Below are positions 1-5,995 of a stretch of DNA of 10,165 bases, one piece after another (the first letter of the stretch is position 1; each line of letters starts with the position of its first letter). The stretch is taken from NCBI GenBank assembly GCA_046263195.1, contig JBHELG010000046.1:1-10165 (forward strand), in the 5' to 3' direction. The notes below the pieces were generated by a model, which did not search any database, was not told the DNA's origin, and saw only the letters and a program-made list of their open reading frames with translations. The DNA comes from JBHELG01 sp046263195 (GTDB taxonomy: Bacteria > Actinomycetota > Nitriliruptoria > Nitriliruptorales > JAHWKO01). The position numbers and the translations under genes were made by a program.

Positions 1-1
1 G

Positions 2-247
2 CTCGGACCACGCCCCCACGACGTCCGGTCCGGCGCTTGGGACAACGCGGTCGAGGTCATCGCCCGCTATCGGACCCGCTGGCTGGTCGACGATCCCCAC
101 CAAGCCCTCGGTCCACCAAAGGGCAACCCACTTCAGCAGGCGGAGCGGCGCGCCACGGAGTGGACCATCCGTAACGCCGCCCGCCAACTACGCGATATCA
201 AGCGGGGACACGAGCTTGGTCGAGGACTTGACCTCGGGTCATTGTGA
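2..247 (+). CDS. C-terminal fragment of a MobF/TrwC-type conjugative relaxase (5' end outside the window)
   Basis: The frame is open from the window edge to a TGA at 245-247 and gives 81 residues with no start, so only the tail of the gene is present. The fragment contains G-A-W-D-N-A followed by an I-A-R-Y-R-x-R-W stretch, then D-D-P and A-L-G-P (residues 11-38). This pattern is, to my knowledge, typical of the extreme C-terminus of actinobacterial TraA/TrwC-like relaxases, downstream of the nicking and helicase domains, which are not visible here. Such proteins nick the transfer origin and unwind DNA during conjugation. The integrase begins 37 bases later on the same strand, which supports a conjugative-element context. 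Recognition rests on this short motif alone; a different DNA-processing protein with the same tail is possible. Confidence 0.6.
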   Translation, partial: LGPRPHDVRSGAWDNAVEVIARYRTRWLVDDPHQALGPPKGNPLQQAERRATEWTIRNAARQLRDIKRGHELGRGLDLGSL

Positions 248-274
248 GTGGGGCCAGGCGGCCAAACGCTAAGC

Positions 275-284
275 GGAGGGAGGG
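275..284 (+). promoter_or_regulatory. Ribosome binding site with ambiguous start for the integrase
   Basis: A purine run GGAGGGAGGG ends directly before ATG 285. A second in-frame ATG lies at 291. GGAGG at 275-279 is 5 bases from ATG 285, whereas GAGGG at 280-284 is 6 bases from ATG 291. Either start works, and the proteins differ by only two residues. Confidence 0.6.
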
Positions 285-1460
285 ATGCTGATGACGTTCG
301 TCGACCGCCTCACGCATCGACACGACGACGGGACGGAGACCGTGCGGTGGCGAGCCCGGTATAGAGATCCCGCAGGGCGTGAACGGTCGAAGAGCTTCGA
401 CCGAAAGAGCGACGCCGAACAGTATCTCGCGCAGGTGACCTCGGACCTGCTGCGCAGTGAATGGGCCGACCCGGATCGTGGCCGCACCAGAGTGCGGGAC
501 TGGGCACCCCGCTGGCTGGCCACCAAGCGCAAGCTCAAGCCCAAGACTCGCTACGGCTACGAGTCGCTGTTGCGGACACGCATCCTCCCGGAGCTCGGCG
601 ACCTCTCACTCGCCCGGCTCGAGCGCGTCACGATCGAGGAGTGGCTCTCGGGGATGGTGGAGGAGGGCTTGTCGACCTCGCGGACGCGGCAGGCCTTCAA
701 CGTCTTGGCCGCAATGCTCGACGCGGCCGTCGCCAACGCCATGATCGCCCGCAATGTGGCTCGCGGCGTCGAGCTACCTCGGCTCGTGACCGCCCCGCGC
801 AGGTTCCTGCACGAGGAACAGGTCGCGCGCCTCGCCGACGCGATCGACCCCGCCTACCGCATGCTCGTGCTCGTCCTGACCTACGGGTGCCTGCGGTGGA
901 GCGAGGCGGTCGCGCTGCGACGCGGGCGCTGCGATCTGCTGCGGCGCCGGTTGGAGATCCTGGAGGCCGCCGTAGAGGTCGGCAGCGACCTCGTATGGGG
1001 GGCCCCGAAGAGCCATCGCGTTCGCACTGTCTCGCTGCCAGCGTTCGTTTGCGAGGAGCTGGCCTACCACCTCGAGGCCCTCCCTGAGACTTCCGATGCG
1101 CTGGTTCTCACCAGCAAGACCGGGCTGGCGCTGCGGAACAGCGACTTCCGCGCGCGCCATTGGAAGCCGGCGCTGAAGGGCGCCGAGCTGCCCGACGACC
1201 TCACACCCCACGAGCTGCGGCACACCGGAGCAGCTCTGCTGATCGCCAGCGGTGCCGGGCCGAAGAGTGTCCAGGCCCAGCTCGGACACGCCAGCATCGC
1301 TATCACCTTCGACCTCTACGGACACCTGTTCGAAGGACACCTCGACGAGGTCATGGATCACCTCGACCGGCGCTGGCGGGAAGCGTCCAGCCGCGCAAAC
1401 TCCCGAGGCAGTCGCAAGGCCTCCGACGAGGTGATCGAGCTGCCCCGGCGGGAGGCGTAG
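285..1460 (+). CDS. int: Tyrosine recombinase (site-specific integrase)
   Basis: This 391-residue protein has the full organisation of a phage/ICE-type integrase: an N-terminal arm-binding-like segment (about residues 20-55, R-W-R-A-R-Y-R-D), a SAM-like core-binding domain (about 70-165) and a C-terminal catalytic domain. All catalytic residues are visible: R204 in G-C-L-R-W-S-E, K242 in A-P-K-S, H309 and R312 in P-H-E-L-R-H, H335 in L-G-H-A-S, and the nucleophile Y345 in L-Y-G-H. The gene therefore looks intact and functional. It would integrate and excise the element carrying the upstream relaxase. It points toward the tRNA-Sec gene at 2266-2358, the likely target. No excisionase gene is seen within the window. 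The start could be ATG 285 or ATG 291. Confidence 0.95.
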   Translation: MLMTFVDRLTHRHDDGTETVRWRARYRDPAGRERSKSFDRKSDAEQYLAQVTSDLLRSEWADPDRGRTRVRDWAPRWLATKRKLKPKTRYGYESLLRTRILPELGDLSLARLERVTIEEWLSGMVEEGLSTSRTRQAFNVLAAMLDAAVANAMIARNVARGVELPRLVTAPRRFLHEEQVARLADAIDPAYRMLVLVLTYGCLRWSEAVALRRGRCDLLRRRLEILEAAVEVGSDLVWGAPKSHRVRTVSLPAFVCEELAYHLEALPETSDALVLTSKTGLALRNSDFRARHWKPALKGAELPDDLTPHELRHTGAALLIASGAGPKSVQAQLGHASIAITFDLYGHLFEGHLDEVMDHLDRRWREASSRANSRGSRKASDEVIELPRREA

Positions 1461-1496
1461 AACGTCCACGCTGAGCTGGGCAAGACGGGAGGCCAG

Positions 1497-2039
1497 TCAC
1501 GCTTGTGACGAGGGCGCGTGCTGCCAACGAAGCCTCATGCAGAGCACGGCGAATATCGCCCCAACTCCGACGAGCAGGAAGGCGGACAGCGTATCAGTGT
1601 TCCAAGTCAGGCTTCCCAAGGCAGCGAGCGTTACCAGCACACGGTCGACCCGGCCTGACAGCTGCCTGCGCCACATGGCTACGGCTAGCAGGAGAAGGCC
1701 GAGTCCAAGCGACAGCGTGCCGAAGATCGCGAACTCGATCGCCCAGCTAAACAGGTACACGACTGGAGCGACTAAGAGCAGTATCCCAGCAGTGCGGCCG
1801 TCAGGCCCTGCGCGCCACAGCTTCGCCTGCCATCCGGCGGCAGCCCCGGCCGCCACGACCAACCCCACTCCGAGGCCAAGCAGCGGGAACAGACTGTTCG
1901 CATCACGTTGGAGACCGAACCAACCCGCGTTCATCGAGCCCATCCAGGCCCCGGCCGCGGCGAAGAGCAGACCCCCTAGCGTGCCGCTGGCTCTGGCAGC
2001 CAGCTGCGCCGGCGGGTTGTCCTGACCGTCGTAGTGCAT
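1497..2039 (-). CDS. Small multi-pass membrane protein of unknown function
   Basis: The 180-residue protein reads from ATG (complement of 2037-2039) with a GGAG Shine-Dalgarno about 5 bases upstream, to a TGA. It is dominated by hydrophobic stretches: roughly residues 20-42, 50-70, 84-122 (long enough for two passes) and 132-168, giving about five to six predicted transmembrane segments. The C-terminus is short and basic. I recognise no family. It converges on the integrase with only 36 bases between their stop codons, and lies between the integrase and the tRNA-Sec gene, so it is probably cargo of the integrated element rather than a core gene. No catalytic motif is visible. Confidence 0.65.
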   Translation of the reverse strand: MHYDGQDNPPAQLAARASGTLGGLLFAAAGAWMGSMNAGWFGLQRDANSLFPLLGLGVGLVVAAGAAAGWQAKLWRAGPDGRTAGILLLVAPVVYLFSWAIEFAIFGTLSLGLGLLLLAVAMWRRQLSGRVDRVLVTLAALGSLTWNTDTLSAFLLVGVGAIFAVLCMRLRWQHAPSSQA

Positions 2040-2158
2040 GTCGCTCCGTCGTCCTGCGGCACAAGCGGCGCACCCCCGCTGCGGTCACGCGTGCCAACCC
2101 GCCACGCGGCGCCTCGCAGACCGAAACTGCACGAGACCGCAGTGGCTCGTCTCACGCA

Positions 2159-2176
2159 CGTACTGAATGCGTACTG
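2159..2176. repeat. Direct repeat CGTACTG x2, 11-bp period
   Basis: CGTACTG occurs at 2159-2165 and again at 2170-2176, so the period is 11 bp, about one helical turn. It sits in the 226-base gene-free stretch between the membrane protein and selC. A pair of half-sites on one face of the DNA could bind the integrase arm domain or a regulator, but two copies of a 7-mer are weak evidence. Confidence 0.3.
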
Positions 2177-2225
2177 GCGGCTCCCGAAGGGCCTCCAAAG
2201 GGGCTTTCCGGGGCGGACGTGGGAA

Positions 2226-2259
2226 GCCCTAAAACAGCAAGATTTTGCTGTTTCAGGGC
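2226..2259 (-). terminator. Long AT-rich hairpin just 3' of selC: terminator or attachment-site element
   Basis: Two 15-base arms (2226-2240 and 2245-2259) pair with a single A/C mismatch around a 4-base loop (GATT). The core AAACAGCAA / TTGCTGTTT pairs perfectly. On the minus strand it starts 6 bases after the discriminator base of the tRNA-Sec, where a transcription terminator would sit, although only two U residues follow the stem. It is also markedly AT-rich compared with its surroundings, and lies on the element side of the presumed integration site, so a role in the attachment site is an alternative. Confidence 0.45.
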
Positions 2260-2265
2260 CGAAAG

Positions 2266-2358
2266 CGGAGGCGGACGGGAATCGAACCCGCCAGCGGGCT
2301 CAGCACCCGCTCAACGGTTTTGAAGACCGCGGGGCCCACCAGGAACCCAGACGCCTCC
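2266..2358 (-). tRNA. selC: tRNA-Sec (anticodon UCA)
   Basis: Read on the minus strand, the 93-nt RNA folds as a selenocysteine tRNA. The acceptor stem pairs GGAGGCG with CGCCTCC, and its eighth position is a U/C mismatch. The D stem has six base pairs (GGGTTC with GGGCCC, two of them G-U), a hallmark of tRNA-Sec. The anticodon stem GCGGT/ACCGT encloses the loop CTTCAAA with anticodon TCA. The long variable arm has a 6-bp stem (AGCGGG with CCCGCT). The T arm carries GGTTCGATTCC with a G-U closing pair, and the discriminator is G. CCA is not encoded. Sec-tRNA inserts selenocysteine at UGA with SelB, so the organism probably makes selenoproteins. The 3' end faces the integrase gene, and selC is a classic integration target for mobile islands. 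Confidence 0.95.
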
Positions 2359-2498
2359 GTGTGCCGTCTTGGCACTGAGCGAGGGTAGCGCATGCCCTGC
2401 AAAGCGCCCCGTGGCAGAGACTGCACCGGCTCTGATGTCGAGGTTGGCGACCACTGCGGCTCCGAGCCGTCCGAGCAGCCCACTGACGTTGCTCGCCG

Positions 2499-3947
2499 TC
2501 ACCCGCCTGAACGGCTACCAGTCTGGGCCCGGGCCACTGGGACCCGGTCGGCTAGCTCTTGGAACAGAAAGGCCTCGGCAAGGCAAGCTCGGACGAAGTC
2601 CCCCAGGTGCAACGACTCGTCCTCCCCGTGGGCATTCGTGGCCGGATCTTCGATGCCCGTCAGCAGGCAAGGCACTCCTCCGAGGGCCTCACTCAGGGGT
2701 CCAACCATGGGGATCGATCCACCACAACCGAGATAGGCGGGGTCCGCCCCGAACGCCGTCCGCAGGGCCTCCTCCGCGCCCTGGAAGGCGGGACCGGTGG
2801 GATCGGTGACCCAAGCGGGGGTCGACACGCCCGGCTCGGTCGTGACGTGGAGCCCCCACGGGGCATGCGCCCGTATGTACTCGGAGACCACCCGCACGAC
2901 CCGCTCCGGGTCCTGGCCGGGCGCCAGACGGATCGACACCTTCGCTCGGGCTCTGGCGATGAGCTGGTTCGATGCGTCCCGCAAGCTCGGGACGTCGAGT
3001 CCGATCACGTTCAGGGTCGGTTGCAGCCACATCCGCTCGAGCAGCGGCAGGTCAGGATCGCCAACCCACTCGACACCTTCGAGCATCCCGGCCTCGGCCC
3101 GGAGCAGGTTGGGATCGGCCTCGAGTGCCTCGAGACGTGCGCGTTCGCCAGCCGATGGGGGCCGCACATCGTCGAAAAGCCCGGGTACAGCCGGGCGTCC
3201 CCGGGTGTCCGTGAGAGTGGCGAGCACCTTGAGTAGCCCGGTGAGCGCGTCGGGGACGGGACCGCCCCACATGCCGGAGTGGAGCGGTTGCTCGAGGGCG
3301 GTCGCCGTTACGTAGACCTCGGCAAGCCCCCGAAGGCTGTAGGTCAGCCCGGGCACGCCGACCTTCCAGTTCGCCACGTCCGTGACCACTATGGCGTCAG
3401 CCTGTAGGCGTCCCTCATGCGCAGCGAGAAACTGTGACAGGTGAGGGGAGCCGACCTCCTCCTCTCCCTCGATGAGGACCTTCACATTGACCGGAAGGCG
3501 CCCGCGTGCGGCGAGCCATGCCTCAATGGCGGCGGCGTGCACGACGATCCCGGCCTTGTCGTCGGCGCTGCCCCGTCCATAAAGGCGCCCGCCACGCTCG
3601 GTAGGCACGAAAGGCTCGGACCGCCAACGGTCGGGGGTGTTTACCGGTTGCACGTCGTGGTGGGCGTAGAGCAGGACGCTCGGCGCTGACTCGCCCGCTC
3701 GTAGCCACGCCCCGTAGACGTACGGAGGGGCGTCGTCGAGGTCGACCAGCTCGACGTGCTCGAGTCCGCATCGTTCAAGCAAACGCGCCGTTGCCTCGGC
3801 CGAACCACGCAACACGGACTGGTCGTGACCGTGGGCGGAAACGGATGGGATACGGATCAGGTCCTCGAGCGAGCGGCGTGCGCGGTCGGTGCGTGCCAGG
3901 AGCGCCTGCGCGACATCATCGAGTTCATCTCGCCAGGTCTGATCCAT
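2499..3947 (-). CDS. M20-family metallopeptidase (dipeptidase, CNDP/PepV-like)
   Basis: The 482-residue protein matches the di-zinc M20 dipeptidase family in length and motifs. Visible ligands and catalytic residues are H96 and D98 in Y-A-H-H-D-V-Q-P, bridging D129 in G-S-A-D-D-K-A-G, the general base E163 with ligand E164 in E-G-E-E-E-V-G-S, D190 in V-V-T-D-V, and H440 in N-A-H-G-E-D-E. A lid/dimerisation domain begins near residue 205 and contains P-L-H-S-G-M-W-G-G (H223), equivalent to the usual D-L-H-S-G segment. It would hydrolyse dipeptides or related amides in the cytoplasm, as no signal peptide is seen. The start at 3947 has GGAG 9 bases upstream. It lies on the chromosomal side of selC and is divergent from the NTF2-like gene. 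The exact substrate cannot be told from sequence. Confidence 0.93.
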   Translation of the reverse strand: MDQTWRDELDDVAQALLARTDRARRSLEDLIRIPSVSAHGHDQSVLRGSAEATARLLERCGLEHVELVDLDDAPPYVYGAWLRAGESAPSVLLYAHHDVQPVNTPDRWRSEPFVPTERGGRLYGRGSADDKAGIVVHAAAIEAWLAARGRLPVNVKVLIEGEEEVGSPHLSQFLAAHEGRLQADAIVVTDVANWKVGVPGLTYSLRGLAEVYVTATALEQPLHSGMWGGPVPDALTGLLKVLATLTDTRGRPAVPGLFDDVRPPSAGERARLEALEADPNLLRAEAGMLEGVEWVGDPDLPLLERMWLQPTLNVIGLDVPSLRDASNQLIARARAKVSIRLAPGQDPERVVRVVSEYIRAHAPWGLHVTTEPGVSTPAWVTDPTGPAFQGAEEALRTAFGADPAYLGCGGSIPMVGPLSEALGGVPCLLTGIEDPATNAHGEDESLHLGDFVRACLAEAFLFQELADRVPVARAQTGSRSGG

Positions 3948-4077
3948 TCGGGGTGTCTCCAGACTGCAAACTCGGCACGCGCTTCTGGCGATTCAATCGT
4001 CCGAGTGGAAGACCCGCACCTCCGAGAGAGCCGATAAGCGCACGGCCCAAAGCGGCGCGAAAGGGACGACCGAGCAA

Positions 4078-4117
4078 ATATCGGTCGGTATTTCTGGGCT
4101 GACTGTCCGATATCGGA
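4078..4117. promoter_or_regulatory. Candidate operator: perfect palindrome TCCGATATCGGA and upstream ATATCGG half-site
   Basis: TCCGATATCGGA at 4106-4117 is a perfect 12-bp inverted repeat. A second ATATCGG lies at 4078-4084, exactly 32 bp (about three helical turns) before the matching ATATCGG at 4110-4116. Between them the sequence is locally AT-rich. It lies about 130 bp upstream of the dipeptidase start, so a dimeric repressor site for that gene is plausible. Confidence 0.35.
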
Positions 4118-4176
4118 TGTGAACATATCCACGTGCGGTCACGCCGAGTAATGACGTGCCGGCTCATCGGCAAGCG

Positions 4177-4185
4177 TTATCCACA
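4177..4185 (+). promoter_or_regulatory. Perfect DnaA box (TTATCCACA) within a cluster of degenerate boxes
   Basis: TTATCCACA is an exact match to the consensus DnaA box. Three 7-of-9 matches lie nearby: ATATCCACG at 4125-4133, TTGCCCACA at 4219-4227, and a minus-strand copy at 4278-4286. A further AAATCCACA is at 4914-4922. The flanking genes are not replication genes, so this is not a typical origin; a DnaA-regulated promoter or titration site is more likely. Confidence 0.4.
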
Positions 4186-4189
4186 TCCG

Positions 4190-4294
4190 TTCCCCAGGGC
4201 AGGTGCCCTTTGTCCGCCTTGCCCACACCCGTTCCTGCCGAAGAGTGCCACAAGGCTCCGGTTTTCCCCAGACTCCTTGTGGATGCTGGGGAAA
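4190..4294. repeat. Three TTCCCCAG copies, two forming a 9-bp hairpin
   Basis: TTCCCCAG occurs at 4190-4197 and 4264-4271, and inverted as CTGGGGAA at 4286-4293. The latter two extend to a perfect 9-bp inverted repeat (TTTCCCCAG 4263-4271, CTGGGGAAA 4286-4294) with a 14-base loop that itself holds a degenerate DnaA box. There is no T tract, so an operator pair fits better than a terminator. Confidence 0.4.
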
Positions 4295-4494
4295 GGGGTG
4301 CAGACAGTGTACGGGCGGCCACTCACCGCATGAGAGGCTCTACCGGGCTGCGCCCTCCTCAGACGACTTCAAGTCCTCGGCGGAGGTTGCGGTCGGAGCC
4401 GAGGTCACGGCTATCCTCGTGCGAGATCCGGCGGAACGCTGCTTTCGGCTGATCTGATTGCGGGGGGCCCGGGGCCCGGACGGAGGGTCTAGGC

Positions 4495-4845
4495 ATGGGA
4501 CGGGCGCGTGAGCGTTGGCAGCAACTCATGAGCGCCTGGGAGAGCAACGACTTCGACACCATCGAAGAGATGTACGACGAGGAAGCCGTCTATCTCGAGC
4601 CCTACAACCCGCCCCACAACGGCAACCTCCTCATTACGGCCTATCTCAAGGACTTCCTGGGTAACAAGGAGGGCCTGAAGATCTCGGTCAAGCGGCTCTT
4701 GGAGGACGACTCGCAGGCTCGGGTCGCGGTCGAGTGGTCCGTGTCGTACACGGCCGCCGGACGGCGCTGGAACAACCTTCCGCGTGCGTCGTTCATCGAC
4801 ATCGACGATCGCGGACTCATCGTCTACCACCGCGACTACACCTGA
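4495..4845 (+). CDS. NTF2/SnoaL-like domain protein
   Basis: The 116-residue protein begins at ATG 4495, with a strong GGAGGG (4482-4487) spaced 7 bases upstream. The sequence starts with a helical R-x-R-W-Q-Q-L-M-S-A-W-E-S-N-D segment, followed by M-Y-D-E-E-A-V-Y-L-E and then alternating beta-strands, with a D-x-D-x-R-G-L-I turn near the end. This helix-then-curved-sheet pattern is that of the NTF2-like/SnoaL-like superfamily, whose members are small cytosolic cone-fold proteins acting as isomerases, cyclases or ligand binders. Function cannot be predicted from the fold. No signal peptide is seen. It stands alone between the dipeptidase and the pilus operon, about 157 bases before the latter, with no evident link to pilus assembly. 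Confidence 0.75.
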   Translation: MGRARERWQQLMSAWESNDFDTIEEMYDEEAVYLEPYNPPHNGNLLITAYLKDFLGNKEGLKISVKRLLEDDSQARVAVEWSVSYTAAGRRWNNLPRASFIDIDDRGLIVYHRDYT

Positions 4846-4848
4846 GGC

Positions 4849-4879
4849 CTGAATCGTCTTCGCCGAGGTCCGGGTTCAG
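4849..4879 (+). terminator. Possible terminator hairpin after the NTF2-like gene
   Basis: CTGAATC (4849-4855) pairs with GGTTCAG (4873-4879), seven pairs with one wobble, around a 17-base loop. It begins 3 bases after the stop codon. There is no U tract, so termination is unproven. Confidence 0.25.
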
Positions 4880-5002
4880 ACCGAGGCCGACGCTGCGCAG
4901 ATCGTTCAGCGGGAAATCCACAGGTTCCACGGCGACGGCTAGCTGGGTCCGTAGAGCCTTGCTTATCGTGCGGGCGAGGGGCGAGGGAACGCAGGAGCAG
5001 GG

Positions 5003-5995
5003 ATGCGCTCACCCACGCCCACATATCAGACCGGGCTGCCTGGAAATGACGACAGCCCCAGCCGCCGCAGGATCGGGACATCCCCTACCAGCCTGGGCCC
5101 GACCGAAGCGCTACCCGTCCGTCTCCTCCTCGCCGGCGCCCATTCGGTCGCGGTCGGCCGCTGGGTAGAGAGCGTTGTCGGCTGGCAGGCGGTCGAACCT
5201 GCAGCCTCTCGCCTCGTACCTCCTGTGCTCACACTGGCCGATGTCGCCGGCGTTTCCGCCGCCCCCGTCGAGCTTCCACTCGTTCTGCTCGTCGCCGACG
5301 AAGACGAACCAAGAGCAGCTGCGGCGGCCGCCACACGCGCCACCGCCGTCGTGGGCTGGCCCGCTGATCGCAGCGACCTCGTCGAAGTGGCCGCCGCCAT
5401 CTCCGCAGCCGCCCCCAACCAGCGCGAGACGCTCGAACTGCGAATCGGGGGAGCAGCGGGAGGAGTTGGGACGACGACCGTCGCGCTCGCCCTCGGGGGA
5501 CTGGTGGCGTGGCGGGGGCAGCCCACCCTCGTGCTGACCCATGGAGCGGTCCCCTGTCCTGGCGGCCGGGCTGTCTCGCATGAGGAACTGTCCGGCGTGC
5601 CCCTGTGGGACTTAGCCGCCCCCTCACCTGGTGTGGCCGCTCTGCGGGTGCTGCGTTTGGCGGCGCCGGTTGCACACCAGGGAGTCGAGGCCGCACCCGC
5701 CACGATGGTCGTCCGCGACCTCGGCGTCGACGAGGCCGGTGACGTTCTCGTCATACGGCGCGACCGTCCTGGCCTCGAGGCGCTGGCTCGGTCCGCTGCG
5801 GCGGCAGCCGTGGTCACGGACACGGGTCCGGCACCCTTGCGCTCGCTCGAGCAGGCGGCCGGCGGACGCCGGTTCGTCAGGCTGCCCTGGTCGGTGCGCG
5901 TGGCCCACGCCGCCTTCACCGGGCGGATACCTGCGGGGCTACCCGGCTCGTGGCTGCGGGCACTCGCGCCCGTGCTTGCGGACGCGCGAAGATGA
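5003..5995 (+). CDS. ssd: Ssd/TadZ (CpaE-like) MinD-superfamily protein with degenerate P-loop
   Basis: This 330-residue protein starts at ATG 5003, preceded by AGGAG 5 bases upstream. Residues 1-36 are polar and probably disordered. A receiver-like alpha/beta region covers about residues 38-140, and a MinD/ParA-like region about 145-325. The nucleotide loop reads G-G-A-A-G-G-V-G-T-T-T-V (149-160). Aligned with the deviant Walker A K-G-G-x-G-K-T, the signature lysine is A152 and the second lysine is T157, so both lysines are missing. In the actinobacterial Rv3660c family such proteins precede the Tad genes and are linked to septum/pilus localisation. Its stop overlaps the TadA start (ATGA), indicating translational coupling. 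ATPase activity is doubtful; a positional scaffold role is inferred. Confidence 0.8.
   Translation: MRSPTPTYQTGLPGNDDSPSRRRIGTSPTSLGPTEALPVRLLLAGAHSVAVGRWVESVVGWQAVEPAASRLVPPVLTLADVAGVSAAPVELPLVLLVADEDEPRAAAAAATRATAVVGWPADRSDLVEVAAAISAAAPNQRETLELRIGGAAGGVGTTTVALALGGLVAWRGQPTLVLTHGAVPCPGGRAVSHEELSGVPLWDLAAPSPGVAALRVLRLAAPVAHQGVEAAPATMVVRDLGVDEAGDVLVIRRDRPGLEALARSAAAAAVVTDTGPAPLRSLEQAAGGRRFVRLPWSVRVAHAAFTGRIPAGLPGSWLRALAPVLADARR

Larger units (their letters stand above)
3948..4494. other. 547-bp divergent intergenic region without a credible gene
   Basis: The region separates the minus-strand dipeptidase from the plus-strand NTF2-like gene and should hold both promoters. Short open frames here lack a ribosome binding site or family resemblance. 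It contains a 12-bp palindrome, a cluster of DnaA-box-like sites, three copies of TTCCCCAG (one inverted), and several small hairpins such as AGCCG/CGGCT at 4397-4412. I could not assign -35/-10 hexamers with confidence. Confidence 0.6.

Noticed and set aside
2311..2502. A 63-residue minus-strand frame starting at a GTG that overlaps the dipeptidase stop (GTGA)
   Set aside because: It runs into the tRNA-Sec gene and ends within it, so it cannot be an independent conserved gene.
4125..4294. A chromosomal replication origin, because of the DnaA boxes
   Set aside because: Only one box is exact, there is no AT-rich unwinding stretch, and dnaA, dnaN, gyrB, parA or rpmH are not adjacent.
4361..4378. 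A second selenocysteine anticodon arm, suggested by GACTTCAAGTC
   Set aside because: A seven-base loop with TCA centred does not leave a paired stem, and no acceptor, D or T arms surround it.
2..4845. A selenoprotein read through an in-frame TGA, prompted by selC
   Set aside because: The TGA stops of the relaxase, dipeptidase and NTF2-like genes are not followed by continuing homologous sequence, and no catalytic position is replaced by TGA.
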